From assembly GCF_034140825.1 (NCBI RefSeq), contig NC_089039.1, positions 21,311,501 through 21,375,500 on the forward strand: DNA of 64,000 bases. The letters are read 5' to 3'. Within the stretch, counting starts at the first letter, position 1, and every line of letters begins with the position of its first letter. Source of the stretch: Oryza sativa Japonica Group. Lineage: Eukaryota > Streptophyta > Magnoliopsida > Poales > Poaceae. A model generated the notes under the pieces. It saw only the letters and a program-made list of their open reading frames with translations. It ran no database searches and was not told where the DNA came from. The position numbers and the translations under genes were made by a program. Of this stretch, positions 1-13,298 are shown piece by piece.

Positions 1-385
1 TTTTCCCCTTTGCTACCTCACAGTTCCTTTTTTTTTTGCACGCGCGCTTTCGCTTTTCAAACTATTAAACGGTGTGTTTTTTTTTTCAAAAATTCTTAAT
101 ATGAAAGTTGCTTTAAAAAATCATACTACTCTATTTTCAAGTTCTTTTAGACTAATACTTAGTTAATCACGCTTGGATTTGTCTACTTATTAAGATATGT
201 TCTTTCCCCTTCTTTCTCAGCTCATCTTCCTCTTTCCTTAAGCATGCCTTTTCAAACGGCTAAACATCCTCTTTCGTTAAGCATGCTTTTTCAAACTGCT
301 AAACAATGTATTTTTTGTAAAAGTTTTCTATAGGAAAGTTGTTTAAAAAAATCATATTATCTATATTTAAGTACTTAATAACACC

Positions 386-581
386 GGGCTTGTTTGGTTT
401 GCTATCATGCCAAAATATTGGCAATACCAAATCATTGGCAAATTTTGGTAGTAACAAATGTTTTGGCAACTTATGTGTCTTATTGGCATATTTTGGTAGC
501 AAACCAAACACTAGCCAAACTACTATTTAAAATACCAACAATTTGGTAGGGCATCATTTTAGCATCAAACCAAAATGGCCC
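386..581. mobile_element. Tourist-like MITE
   Basis: A short element of about 196 bp whose ends are imperfect inverted repeats (GGGCTTGTTTGG at the left, GGGCCATTTTGG reading in from the right). It is flanked by ACC on both sides, which may be a 3-bp duplication or chance. Its interior is AT-rich with repeated TTTTGG and CCAAA words and no coding capacity. The ends resemble Tourist/PIF-Harbinger-type MITEs of rice. The stretch 1-385 upstream holds only AT-rich sequence, including a decayed copy of another rice MITE family (around 40-180, with the AAACGGTGTGTTTTTT core also seen near 34250 and 37430). Confidence 0.45.
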
Positions 582-783
582 ACCGTTTCTCGTGCGGGGA
601 ACTCAGCCTTACTATGTGTGTCATCCAACATCTCTATGATAAATTTTGGAGAAAATTTGCGAAGGTAAACGTTGCAAATATGCAGGCAACCGAATCATCG
701 CAACAACTCTCGGCAGCACATCTCCCCTCTTCTTCCTGAGTACTCTGGGCCAATCTGCCGCCCTCCGCCGCACGCGCCATCCG

Positions 784-2252
784 ATGGAGGAGGCGCAGGC
801 CGCCGTGATGGCGCACCTGGACCAGGTCTCGGGCCTCGTCCAGGCGCTCTCCGCCGAGCTCCGCCGCGGGATCGGCCCCGCCGCCGACAGCCTTCTCGCC
901 TTCGTCCGCGCCGTCGACTGGACGGTAACTAACTCCCCGATCCCCAGATTAGCGGAGATCACCGATTTCCAGCCGCCGCGCCGCGCCGCCTCCTTTCTCT
1001 TTTGCTGATGATTCGCGTGCCTTGTGCTTGTGGCACTGAGGCTATTTCAGGAACCATGGCTGATTTGCTTGATGGTATTCCATGCGACTCTGTTGCTCAC
1101 GGCCGTCGGGTTGAGGAGGAATGCCAATTTCCAGCTCTTCATGCTGTTTCTTGCCTGTGAGTTTTCTTGTTTCTTTTTGCATATTTTTGCAGTATGTTTA
1201 GGACTGAGACATTGTCGTCGGAGAAGAGAGGCTAGGGTATAATAATATTTTGGTAGTATAATCTTCCATTTGCATAAACCGAACCTTGTCGTAGTAATTG
1301 GGTCAATAGCAACTAACAGTTTAACCGAGTTACTGCATTTGCTTAAACTTTAGCACATACAGCGCTCACCTAGATGCTGCTTTGAGCACAAAGAAGTTAA
1401 AGCAGAATTGGCCACTAAACCTTTCTAAAGATGTGATGCCTTGGCAGTTGGCACAAGACAAATATTCAGGATATCGCAATGCGAACTATGATAAGGGTTT
1501 GAGTGGAAAGAATGTGATAAAATTATGTCAGGAGGCTAAAACTTGTAATGTGAAAGGAATGCATAAGGCTGAAACTTGTAATATGAAACAGAGGGAGTGC
1601 ACTATAAATGATCAACATTTTATTATTCTGTCAATAATGTAGAATTAGAGTATTCTTGGTGTCTGCTAGTGTGCCACTCAAAGTCTACTACAGAGCTTGA
1701 GTTTGTGGCTATTGTGAGTTTCTATAATTGGTATCTTCTCAATTCTGATATTAGGAAGAGACAACGGATATCTCAGGACGTTAGGTGGCAGTAAATTATC
1801 TAGAATAAAAACCTGGTTGTTTGATTGATCAGAGTAGGCTGCTTGGTTTGATTAATTGTCTGATTGGTTCCATGGTTGCCTATCTGCAGATTCAGGAGTT
1901 TATCTTGCTGAAAAGATAAATAGCTATATGGCAGAGCACTGGAAGAGCATTGCCACACGAAATTACTTCGACCGCGCTGGAGTTTTTGTTTCTGTCGTCT
2001 GGTCGGGTCCCCTTATCTTCATATCTATGGTCATTGTGGTTAGTAAAAGACCTTCCATTCCCTGTTATTAAAGTCCTTATTAATTAGTTGGTGTTATGCT
2101 CTCTATCTATTTGCAGTTCATCTTGTATGCATATTGAACACTTTTTACTATTCCAGGTTAGCTCCCTTATTACATTATGTCGGTTGATGGTGAAATGGAA
2201 GAGAGCAGAACTAAGGCATCGGGCTCAGCTTGCTCGTGACAAACAGGATTGA
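784..2252 (+). CDS. TMEM18: TMEM18-like transmembrane protein
   Basis: Four exons (784-924, 1051-1156, 1890-2038, 2157-2252) join in frame to 163 codons. The protein starts MEEAQAAVMAHLDQ. It carries the family pattern of an acidic N-terminus, the AVDWTEPWL motif at about residues 44-52, hydrophobic segments at about 52-72 and 78-95, then the NYFDRAGVFVSVVWSGPL block (FDSRGMFIS in animals), a third membrane segment and a basic C-terminal tail (KWKRAELRHRAQLARDKQD). TMEM18 proteins are small nuclear-envelope/ER membrane proteins with an arginine/lysine-rich tail; in animals they are linked to body weight, and their plant role is not established. The start was chosen because it is the first ATG in a GC-rich exon and gives the usual family length of about 160 residues. 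The gene converges on the hydrolase gene, about 0.7 kb downstream. Identification is from family recall; the splice phases all agree. Confidence 0.9.
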
Positions 2253-2945
2253 CTGAAAGGTTCCTTAGTCTGGTAGAAGAAATGATTAGAGACATGCGTC
2301 TTCTAGAATTGTAACTGTTGGTGTTTAATCACCTGATGTTTTTCAGTTGCTTGCTGCTAGTAACTTACTGCGTCGGTTATATTCTGGTGTTCATGAACTC
2401 TAGTAACAGCTAAAAACAGAAATACTAGACCCAGTATCTGATTTCATCATGTTTTGGTTCAGTAGCCACGAACATGGATGTGTAATTTTATTTAAAATCG
2501 ATTGTGATAAATTGCAAACTGCATCCTTGTGCTAGCTGTATTTACCGTGAAATTATACATGGCGACCTCTTATAGTTATAAACTAAATAGAGACAAGTTA
2601 GTGGGGGTACCCGTGGGTGGATCCACTTCCATCCCTACCTCTCCACAGAAGTTTCACATTAGCTAAATCCCTCACTGATCCCCTATAAACATTGTAAATG
2701 TAGTTAGAATAACAAAGTAGTGCAGAGTAGAAGAAATGCAGAACCAGTAAAATACTGGGAAATGTTTAGTAATTCCAACTACAGAAAATTACAGAGGAAT
2801 TGAATCATTGCATGACAGCATGTTACACCTATATAATTTATTTTCTTAGGAACTGATACACAAATATGAACTGTTGTTGCCAGCATTTTACATACTACAC
2901 GTGAAACAATTATGTGTATGTACTGTAAGCATAATTGCCTTAGTT
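2253..2945. other. Intergenic/3' UTR space between convergent genes
   Basis: AT-rich sequence between the stops of the TMEM18-like gene (+) and the hydrolase gene (-). It presumably holds both 3' UTRs. No repeat or further gene was recognised. Confidence 0.6.
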
Positions 2946-5900
2946 TCATAACCGTTTAGCAGGCAAAGAATTCCTGAACTTTTTCCTAAACAAGATAAAA
3001 CCCAGGGCACCAAGGAAAGGCCAAGATGTTACAAAAGCAATGTAAGTAAGCAACCAAACAGATCTCCCCTGCGATCGAATGAGCTGATTAATGGATATCT
3101 TTACAGGAGCAATAGCATCCTGGATTTTATCTATGTTTTGTTTTGGCTGTTCCTGTGATCCTACAGGACCTTGGGCTGGCGTCACATTCTCTTGTGACCT
3201 ATTACCGTCACACTCATTCTGTATTTCTGTGGCGATTCCATCCTGTTGCACACCAACCATGCCATTGCGGAGTTCCATTTCATTGGAAATAGGATTATCT
3301 GAGTCACTATTGTTGGCATCATCATTTGTCACCGCAGTTACCATCCCATCTTCCATGAAATTCACATATGGGCTTTTATCAATGGATGATTCCAACGAAG
3401 TGTGCAAGCTGTGTTCTTGTGCCTGCATTCAACTACATGTTATATCATGTATTCATGCTATCGTACGCCAGTTTGCGATTTAATAATCTCTACCTTTTGC
3501 CGATGCATGCAGGGGCTATCATGTAGAGCAAGTAGAAACTCAGAAACAGCTCCCACCCACCTACCAAATATTCATAAAGGAACACACTGACTTAATCGCT
3601 ATTGGATAATAATGTATATTGAAGAAACATCACAAGTGAAAAATGGAGGTGTGAGTGGAAAGCGGATTAAAGAATTGTCTTTTCATCCCTGCCCAATTAT
3701 ATCCCCGCACAAAATAGTATAATTTAGCCGCTTGCACCTCAAAATACATAATTTTTGTGTTTATAAATGTATATTACTTCTACTTATCTAAAATATCCTA
3801 CAAATTATCAACTACAACTAAAACAAGCTTTCCCCGGTAATCGCAATTCCTTACAAATATCTATTTTCAAGTTTCTTAGACCATGAACAGAAAGGTAACG
3901 GTACTTTGTCCTTACTATTCATAATAGGGGCAAACAACATACCACAGCTTTCCAGCAGTTAGCCCTTGAAAAAAGGCAAGATGGCCACCGTTAGGTGCAG
4001 TTGCCAAAACAATGTTTTTGTTTGCCCTGAATCACACAATGTGGACCTCATCAATACACAATAAAACTTTAGGATGGTGATCTTTTGAAAGAAAAGTAAG
4101 CTTACCTGCATTCGTCCCAGGGAATGGCCTCCCTTGTGCAAAGTGGGTCATCAAGAGCACTGATACAAAGCAGGGGCACTGACACATTACTAATGTAATT
4201 TGCACTGCTGCACCGACGGTAGAATGTGTCCACTGTCTGACAAATTTATACTGATGCAAGTTAGAGGCTTACTGGTGTTAAAAGTAGATTAAGAGGCTTA
4301 CTGGCAGTTCAATTTGAATTTTGCTTATTTGTTACAAAATTGGATTTGATGCACTAGCTTATGGTCAATTCTGATCACATCCCTTTGAAAATCAAAGGTG
4401 GTAAATTAATTTGGTCCATTTATGTTTGAACCAAATAGTTGTATGTTGCTTTGCCAGTCCACCTCTACCTTCAAATGTAATTGGAACAGCACAATGCTAT
4501 TTGATTTGATCTAAGTATCTAACTCATGATATTAAGCAATGCTAAAATATTTAGCAGGTACACTAGCATTAGAAAGAATACCTCATATTTTGCAACCACA
4601 CAAGTGGCATGACGGTCGAATTCCCTGATAGATCGTGACTGAAAAAATGAAATAGAAGATGATAGGATAAGTACAAATTTGTGTAACCAGCCAATTAATT
4701 TAAAGGGACAATTGCTCTTTTGACCCTTAAAAGTAATCTACTGTAGCCTCTGTGAACTACAATATATAACCCTTTTTTATGGAAACTGAAACAACACTCA
4801 ATACTTTGTCATGGTTCACAGGGAAAGTTCCAATGTACAGTACATACTATATACACATGAGATAATAGAACAACAGGGTCAGTCAGTCAATGTACCTTTC
4901 TAATATCTTCCCAGTTAGCAAGTCTTGCCAAGACGGGTTGGTGTCTGCAAAAACAAAATGGGGAGAAAACTCAGTAGTTGAGTATGAAGAAAAAGTGCAT
5001 TCACCATCTTTGGTTGTCATTACGCAGCACGGGCTTATACTACATCCGTTGCTCTGGATGATGGTGCGAGACTGCTAAGCCTAAACATTTTATCAGGACA
5101 TTTGCATATTCGGTATATTATGTATCAATTAAATTCATTAACATTGTTAGAAATTACAAAAAGTAAGAAAAATCAGAGTTAATGCAGATGGAAATGGGTT
5201 TAATGGTCTGAATGTAAACATGTACTACCTCCGTCCCAGAATAAGTTAATCTATTACTAGATGTGGACATATCCTAATACTATGAATCTAGTAAGGAGGT
5301 AGTACTTCAAGTTATTGTCCTCTAATCAGATTATCAGTAAATGGAGTGTACATTCTGCAGTTGTGGCACTTGTACTAGAACTGAAGATGGTAACTACTCG
5401 AGAGTTAGTGCTGCAAGAATTTGCTACAAGACCTAGTATCTTCTTACGGCACAGATCAGTTACAGATCACAATATGAAATACCCCGATTACTCCAACTAT
5501 CACATAACTATGAGAAAATTCCTTCAATGTAGTCTGGACCTCACTAGAATAGTCGAGTGCCTTAACAGTTCAGCTAGCAACAGCTATTTGCTCTTCAAGT
5601 ATCAGATCACAAGTTTAAGCAACAATTCATCAGAAAGGTCCAAACATTTCCTTAGGGCTCACATGGGATTGGAAACTCATCAGTCACCATCAAAGCAAAG
5701 CCATAAGGGAGATGTGGTCTACAGTAAATTTCTCGAGAGTAAGAAGAAATACAAAAAAACAACTGTTCAGGGAACATAAACTTCATATTTACTAATTTAA
5801 TCATTCTTGGTTGACTGCAAGCAGAAGTTCTTTACTGGACGTCCCACCCTCTCCTCATTCTCTTATTTGATATTTGTCAATTAGTGCTGGTTTCTCTCCT

Positions 5901-8900
5901 ACCACTTAACAAAAAGCCCTCTTGACCCTCCAAATCCCCATAAGACAGCACTTGACGATAGGCAACGAGTAAGACCATTATGTGGGTTCTGTCGCAATGA
6001 GCAACATGATCACAAAGCCACACTAATCAAACTGCTTGTACCTAACATATAAACTCTAACCCAGGATACTAGTCTACAATTGTCCACAAGATTGTATGGG
6101 ATGCAGGCCCTTGATACCATGAGCTCAAGAATAGTGTCTCATCTTGATTTGTCCACAATGAAATTAATTTTAACAAAGATCATAAACACACATTTCAATT
6201 GATATAGGCAAGAACTTGGATCTTTAGCTAAAGGTGCAAAACGCAAACCATCATTGCCATTGTATTTTATTTGAAATGCAAATCAAATAAATTGAAAAAG
6301 GATTTATTTGATAATCACTAAACCTTGATTAGCACAAACTATAGTAATTCAATGAATAAAGGTTGTGGCAAGTTGTATACAATGTTAGTCTTGTTTAAAT
6401 GCTTAGCTGGTAAAGAAGCGTAATGAGAACATACAGTTTTGCATATCCTTTCAGACCAATTGCAAGAGCTTTGTCATAACATCGTTGCACAAGCTTGCGC
6501 TGAATAAATCTGTTGGTCACCTGCAATATTGATTGATATAACAAAATATTACGGATAGATGTAAGAAAACAATTAAGAAGTATTGGTGTGAAATGAAACA
6601 CTAGAAGAGGATATTATTTGCTATTTGTTATTTCATTAAGTGAGACACAGCGAAATTGTTAGCAAACAAAAATATAGGTATCATAATGCAAAATTGTGTT
6701 TCAAAACAAATAAACAATTATTTATGCATAAAATAATATCTATAGAACCATAAAAAAAAATTCAAAAAAAAAAAAAAACTGTAGACGCTGACCAGCAGAT
6801 CCCAGGGTGAGCAAATAGATACAGCACCAGCCACAGGGGTACCCTCACCTTCTTCTCCGAGATACTTAACCTAAAAGGGCAACAGATGAAAACAACATAA
6901 ACAAATTGCAGCTCACTTTTACAATATCAACTACAGTGTATAGCAGAGTGCGTGCATGCGTGGAGTGAGAGCAAGCAAGAGAGATTATGCAAAACAAAAC
7001 AGAAGATCTTAAGAACAGACAAAGTCTACCAGAATATTGGCACCTATGCTTGTCCCAACAGCAAATAATGGAGCCTGTGGATACTTCTGATGAAGGTAAT
7101 TGACAATCTCACGGAAATCTTCTGTCCATCCAGCATTGTAGAAGCAATCAGACTGCAAGAATAAATACTAGGTTGAGGAACAAGTACCACCTGAACATTT
7201 TTCATCAACTGCTACCAAATTGATGATTCTGGGACATAATTTTCCTGGAGTCAGAACATGTATTCAAGGATTTTCTAATTTCCACATCAGCATCATTGAT
7301 TGATGGTTTAGGCCTAACACCATTTCACCCATTTTCACTTTCATGCACATATCATGTAATAGACTGGGAATATGGACCACATGGTTCAAAAGCTTAATAA
7401 AAAAAAAATGTTCAAGTGGTTCAAAACAGGAATATGCAGTGTCTTTACATTTGCTATCAATCCTAATATCTACCTTATAAGACAAACATGAATCATTCAG
7501 CTAACAGAATTTAAGGGAGCACAAGTAACAAATGTGCTTTCCACCATATTTAATCTTATGACACTGGTTAATTAATTGCTTGTCCTCGTACGGAAGGTGC
7601 AGATCGACAGTAAGCTTCAGCAATGCCTCTCTCGAAACTTCTGCCCTGTAGTTCATTTTATCATCCTTTTGTCTTTGGACTTTAGTTTAGACAAGCATGG
7701 CTATTAAAACCAATCAGTTAAAGCAGATGACACCATCGATTTTTCAATGCTGCATATCACTATAGAATAGGAGGAAACTTACAGTTATGGAGATGCCACC
7801 CAGACCCCTATGATTGCCTACAACAACATTCCACCCTTTGCTTGCCATAGAAAAGACCAAGTGCTTCACATACTGCAACAGACAGCTGCATCTTGTTTAG
7901 AACAATTAGGGAAGGTAGCCCAAATACCTAAAATTGATTTTATGGAAAATTCCAGATTGTGTTTAAACCAAAGTTTGGTAGAGAAATCATAGGGACTTAC
8001 AGCAGCAGTAGAATCACTAGTTAATCCAGGTATCACAACAACAAGAGGCGTCGAATCATCCCTAGAGATAACTCCATCACAAAAACCAACATCTTCTTCT
8101 GCAACATAGAACTAACTATCAGGCATCTCTAGCCTATTGATCTGAAGCTATCCAACAAAAACATCAGCACCTTCACAATCAGAGGCTAGTAACCAATCCA
8201 AAGCAATGGTCCCACCATCGCGAACTGTGTACAGCTGCCTGTGTTATAGAGTTCAATGAATATGGGAAACTAATTTCATAACTAAGAATTTAATAAATAT
8301 GGCAAACTAATGTCATAACTAGCTGCAGCACCGTTCCAAGTTTAATTTGTAATGTCCAACCAAAACAGAACATGAGTCTCTACCTTATAGTAGCTGATCT
8401 TACTGAACTTGGAACTGGAACTCATGAGAATACTAAATACCAATATATATCATATAATAATAAAGGAACAGCATGCCGCAATTCTGCATATACCAGATTT
8501 CGCACAAAAGTTTATTGCCCCTTATTTTTATACAAAATGGTGCGCAACAATCATAACTTCATAGGGAAAAAAGGAAGCTAAAACCGCACAAGCATATCCA
8601 TATTGAGAAGTTTCAAGTGATACCGTTAGGCCATTGAGCCATCAGAACAGTCCATTAACATCTCATACCAATGTACAATCAAACAAATACTCACGTTGGT
8701 GCAGAGAGACCGTAGACAAATGCAACGAGTAAATGCACAATTCCAAGACATGAATTTACTCCTACCTCCTATACGTGAACGAAGGGGGTCTCCCAGAGAT
8801 GCTCAGGAACAGTGTCTGCAAATGAGGGCTCGCAAGCCACGGCGTCGCCAAGTACCTACGCGACCGACCAGCGTTCCCGATGTTAGCGATGACATCGCAA

Positions 8901-9195
8901 AAAAATATTCCGACGAATCCACACAACTCGGAGTTCTCTCATCTCACCTGCCATGGAGGGAGCGGCACTTGGATGCGACGCGGTGGTAGACGTGGGAGGC
9001 GGGGTGGAAGGTGAGCGCGACGCGGCCCCCGCGGAGGCCGCGGAGGAGGTCGCCGATGAGGTGGAGCTCGAGGAAGCGGTACAGTAAGGCGCAGGCGAGG
9101 AGGAGGGCGGCGAGGGCGTAGTGCGCCGGCGGCACCAGCGCCGCCGCGCGGAGCAGCAGCTCGGCGGCCGAATCGCCGGCGGCCGCGTTTCCCAT
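2946..9195 (-). CDS. EMB8-like alpha/beta hydrolase, membrane-anchored
   Basis: Fourteen exons on the minus strand (9195-8948, 8855-8766, 8238-8171, 8098-8001, 7872-7783, 7152-7030, 6870-6793, 6520-6435, 4944-4896, 4638-4582, 4236-4106, 4026-3943, 3560-3494, 3422-2946) join in one frame to 581 codons. After the start MGNAAAGDSAAELLLRA comes a membrane segment (about residues 20-40), then the hydrolase core. The core contains ATPWLASPHLQT, VVVIPGLTSDS, GNHRGLGG (oxyanion region), the nucleophile elbow GTSIG (Ser233), SALDDPL (Asp358/359) and GGHLAFFQG (His388), so the catalytic triad looks intact. A polar, acidic linker is followed by a second membrane segment near 544-568 and a basic end. The family (embryogenesis-associated EMB8, related to ABHD1/3 and yeast YMR210w) comprises probable lipid esterases or acyltransferases; the substrate in plants is unknown. 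An in-frame ATG at 9273 would add 26 residues, but the chosen start gives the usual N-terminus. Confidence 0.9.
5225..5302. mobile_element. Stowaway-like MITE in hydrolase intron
   Basis: A 78-bp element with inverted ends (CTACCTCCGTCCC at the left, CTACCTCCTTACT inward from the right) flanked by TA on both sides. It lies in the long intron between exons 8 and 9 of the EMB8-like gene. The TA duplication and the CTCC(G/T)TCC ends are Stowaway (Tc1/mariner-derived) hallmarks. Confidence 0.7.
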
Positions 9196-9411
9196 CGGGT
9201 TGGGGGGGAGGGAGGGACGGGACGGAGTTGGATGCCAACTTGCGAATTGCGATTGCGAGCGATGGTCAGACACGTGAGCCCGTTTCGTCGGTTAAGAAAT
9301 GGGCGCTTGGTGGGGCCCACCTTGCGAGAGGTATTCCCCACTGTGCGGAGCTGGGAAGACACTGACTAGTGGGCCCATGCGTATTTTTGTCGTAAACGAT
9401 TATTGTTACTA

Positions 9412-9555
9412 CTTCCTCCGTTTCACAATATAAAACTTTCTAGCATTGTCTACATTCATCATATAATGAATCTAGACATATGTATGTGTTAGATTCATTA
9501 CATCTATATGTATATGGACAATGCTAAAAAGTCTTACATTGTGAAACGGAAGGAG
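9412..9555. mobile_element. Stowaway-like MITE
   Basis: A 144-bp element with near-perfect inverted ends (CTTCCTCCGTTTCACAAT at the left and its complement at the right) flanked by TA. It sits between the start of the hydrolase gene and the 3' end of the I9-domain gene. Most of the element is one long imperfect palindrome, able to fold as a hairpin. Confidence 0.85.
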
Positions 9556-9903
9556 TACTACTTTTGCGAATGTGAATAACAAAGCAAATACGAAGACAGG
9601 GAAGGTCTTCCACAGGTGCAAACTCAGCAACATGAAGACCCAAAATTCTAAAAGAGAATAACATTAGATCAACACATAGTTATATATAGTATCAAATGAT
9701 CTTGTTATACATTAGTGCATTACAGCCTTTTTTTTAATACTCATTACAAACTTAGGATACAAGCTAAAAGATCATTGTATCCACTGGGGATGTACAGGTG
9801 TTGCATCTCTTATTGTTACTACCATATAGTATTACAACCATGCCATGAGATGCACACACCAGAAACACTTGCATTACACTACCTTATCAGCTAGGCCGGT
9901 ACA

Positions 9904-11633
9904 CTACACAAGACTAAAGGTGTTCATTGTGCCAGTGCCAGCCCCGGGTCCATGGAGCTGGTATGTCTGGCTTGGTACAACCTGAAGAACACCTGGTTGC
10001 TCTGCAACAAAAGAGGCAGGAGCCAAATCAGACGTAAGGATACAAACAGAAGTGCAAATGGCCCAAGTACGATTCGCACTATTGGCGACTTTAGCATACA
10101 TACTTCAGAAACTTAACCAAAATCCAAAGAAATCATGTGCCGTATTGTAATCTATAACCACACGACACTGGCATGTACATTAGATAAGTTTTACTTGATT
10201 AATGATAAAAAGAACAGTACACTAAGAAATCCGGTAGCTGCTTGGTCATAGATAGCGTATATGTAAGATCGAATCATGTTAGAAATATAAGTTAAAATGG
10301 TATTAATAAAATCCACGGTGAAAAGAAAAACCTTGCATATATAATCCTAGAAAATGAACAGATGCAAGTCCAGTTCATAAGGAATAGGTTTTATTTGCAA
10401 ATATCTTATCAGTTTGGCAAATACTTACAATAACAGCTAAGAGCATCAGAATTCACAAATATCCTTCAATAGGATTGTTCATACTATATGGGATAAGTAG
10501 GATGTAAATTGATACATCCTGGTCTACAAAGGAAATATTGTACTTCCTGGTTCCAAAGTACCAAATATTACATGACAAATATGACTGAAGCACATTATTA
10601 TGGGGCAATGAAGAATTAGTTATAGTTATAATGTACAATCCCCGAACAGGTTCTTAGTAGCTTACAATCCTATGATTTGTGAGTGTGCACTTAAGCCTGA
10701 ACCTGGGCTTGTGAGAGAAAAGAATGATTGCTTTCGCAATTATTGCAACGGAAGACTACAGTGTGAAAGAAACTTTGATAACCATCAACATTACCACAGA
10801 ACATCACCAATCAATCACACCTAAGTCCAAAGATCTAAAAGCTTAAGGATCATACTTAATTTTACTCAACAAGATGGAAGTTATTCAGTACGGCCGCTGT
10901 ATTACAGATTGACAAATGATACATTTATGTTCCAATAAGAATTTGAGACTCCGATGTTCATCCATTGGTTTGGTGCCAGCCAAAAACCAGATTTATTCCT
11001 CTCGTTTCATTTTCCAGATATAGAAGAACGGTAAACGGGCATAATTCTGAAAGAAAAATAGGATAGAGTACTCACTCTTGAGCTCCTCGACCTGCTGGGG
11101 AGTAAGTTTTGCAGAGAAACCGCTTGCGGCGTGCTTGTAGTGGTAGAGCACCGCCTCCTTTGCCTTCTCCTCGCTGCAATCAACCAACCCCAAAATCAGC
11201 AAATCGCCATACAATCCACACCTCTCAGAAAACCCTATTCCTACCCAGTATCACCACGGTCATATTGGAGCTAATCGAGCCCCCAGAAGGACACAAGTTT
11301 CTATCTCAATCGAACCACCGGAATCCAAACTCCTACAACCGGAGCAACATAGATCGCACAAATAGTAGAAACAACCAGGCGGGGGATCCAAATTCCGCGA
11401 GTATACCTGCCGAGGACGGGGGCGAGGGTGCGGATGTGGAACTCCTCGGGGTCGGCGTCCGCGGGGCGGTCCAGGTAGACGATCTGCACGGTCGCCTCCT
11501 GCGCCGCGGGGGCCGCCTGCTCCGGCTGCTCGGCCGACATGGCGATCTGGGGAACGGATGCTGCCGCCGCGAGGAAGATGAGGAGGAGGATTGGGAAGGA
11601 GTTGCTGAGAACGCTCGAGGATTTGGTCTTCAT
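9904..11633 (-). CDS. Secreted subtilisin-propeptide-like (I9) protein
   Basis: Three exons on the minus strand (11633-11407, 11173-11076, 10001-9904) join to 140 codons. Residues 1 to about 34 form a signal peptide or anchor (hydrophobic ILLLIFLAAAA). Residues 49 to about 126 are a stand-alone inhibitor-I9 domain, with VQIVYLDRPADADPEEFHI, HYKHAASGFSAKLTPQQVEEL and PGVLQVVPSQTYQLH. This matches the layout of Arabidopsis SPI-1 (subtilisin propeptide-like inhibitor 1), a free propeptide that inhibits subtilases in the secretory pathway; no protease domain follows here. The start is the first ATG of the GC-rich exon, and splice phases agree at both introns. The long second intron (about 1.07 kb) contains nothing recognisable. 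The match to the SPI family is from recall; inhibition is inferred from the family. Confidence 0.88.
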
Positions 11634-12442
11634 CACCCGTGGATTCCGAGGTCTTAATAGCCGTGATATTCTCGTTCTCTTCCGCGTTATCTTGGCTTGA
11701 TTTGCTTTGCCTTCTCGACGAAGTTTTTATTTTTCTTCTTCTCCCCCACAAGTTTTTGCAGTTTGGCTTCACAAGGTTTGGTTTATTCTATAAAAAGGTT
11801 TTCTGTGTTAGATTTAATTGAGGAAAAAAAGGTTTTCTTCTGGGATAAGAAAAGGGGAAAATAAAAGAAGCTTGTATGATTATGAAGCTTTTCTCGGATT
11901 ACACCTCATTCTCTTTCATATTATCTGTTTGCTTATTAGGTAGGCAGAGTCACCACAAGAGGAAGAACTTTTTTCAATGGGATAAACACATGGCATGATT
12001 TCTCATATTTTTTCCAATCCGTGATAAGTAGTGTGATGGCAATTCACAAGTATTGAAAATATAATGGTTTTGTTTGAAGCCAATGGTAATGCAAATGTGG
12101 CAAAATTTCTTCACAATGGAACGAAATTTGACATTATTTTTTTTAAGATAATAAAATATAATCCTGACCTTTGCTCACAGAATTACAGCTAATTATTAAA
12201 AAAAAGTTTCAAACATAATCACACCTCAAAAGAAGACATAATAGGGACACATCCAAACTGATAGAGACGCACACCGGTACTAACACCAATAGAAAAAAAA
12301 TAAAACGCACATTTATTGAATTCTATCTGTGAACCTCCAGCCAAAATTGGCAAAAAGTTGCACAACCGTTCAGTCTCATTGTTTAATAAGCCAAACGGCA
12401 TATTTGCAAACGAGAAGTATTTGTAAACAAAACTTTTATATA

Positions 12443-12562
12443 CTCCCTCCGTCCTATAATATAACAGATTTTAGAGGGATGTGACACTGAGCCTGTCCAG
12501 ATTCATAGTCCTAGGAAGTGTCACATCCCTCCAAAATACATTATATTATGGAACGGAGGTAG
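12443..12562. mobile_element. Stowaway-like MITE
   Basis: A 120-bp element flanked by TA, with inverted ends CTCCCTCCGTCCTATAATA and CTACCTCCGTTCCATAATA. The interior halves also pair (GGGATGTGACAC with GTGTCACATCCC), so the whole element is a near-palindrome. It lies 5' of the I9-domain gene. The rest of 11634-13288 is AT-rich promoter-side DNA in which nothing else was recognised. Confidence 0.85.
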
Positions 12563-13288
12563 TATGTTCTTAGCAACCTAAAAGCTAAGGCTGAAAGATA
12601 AACTTCAATGAAAAAACAATCCAAAAATCAACTTCAAATTTAAGATTGAAAATTTAAATTTTCGTTGATAAGCATAAGCATAAGCGAAAAGATGAGGCCG
12701 GTTGACTCCAGTTTGCGACATGCAACTTTTATTAATTTAGTGTCATCATCACACTTTTGTAGAATAACCTATGATCGAAGCCAATATGTTACACTGAAAA
12801 GTACATGCAAATAAGATTTAAATGATATTTTATGAACTCTGATATCATATTTATAATAAACTAAATATGAGCAATATATCTCTCTCCTATCAACAAATTG
12901 ATAGTTTCAAATTTTACCAAGATTTTAACGCTACTAAGTACTAACAAATGGGTACGTAGAGAACCAAACTACCGAATGACGAAACAAGAACATTAAACTT
13001 GTAAATCATTTTATTCCAATAATAATTTGAAGAGCCTCGTATAACCAGGTTCATATACGAGAAGAGTAGAACAGTGTGCTCCTCTGCTGCTCTGCATCTC
13101 CCAACGAAAGCAACACAATCACTCAATCAGGGTGTGAATGATCCTGCCGTCCGCTACGAGCCGAGGCAATCAAATGACCGTTTGATCACTACTATCCCAG
13201 GCCCAGATTAAGGCGTGAAAAGTCTATGCGAAGGCCCCAGCTTGGGCCCAGCCATCTGGGCCGCTTCATGGGCCGTAGAACAATCCTA

Positions 13289-13298
13289 CTTACTCGCC
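13289..13298. repeat. Left 10-bp target-site duplication of MULE
   Basis: CTTACTCGCC lies immediately outside the left end of the Mutator-like element and is repeated exactly at 16972-16981 outside its right end. MULEs usually make duplications of 8-11 bp (commonly 9). Confidence 0.85.

Noticed and set aside
9196-9273. Longer N-terminus for the EMB8-like protein starting at 9273
   Set aside because: In frame, but the added residues (MSDHRSQSQFASW...) are unlike family N-termini; the ATG at 9195 directly precedes the usual hydrophobic segment.
9121-9369. Plus-strand frame overlapping the hydrolase first exon
   Set aside because: Antisense shadow of the GC-rich first exon of the EMB8-like gene.
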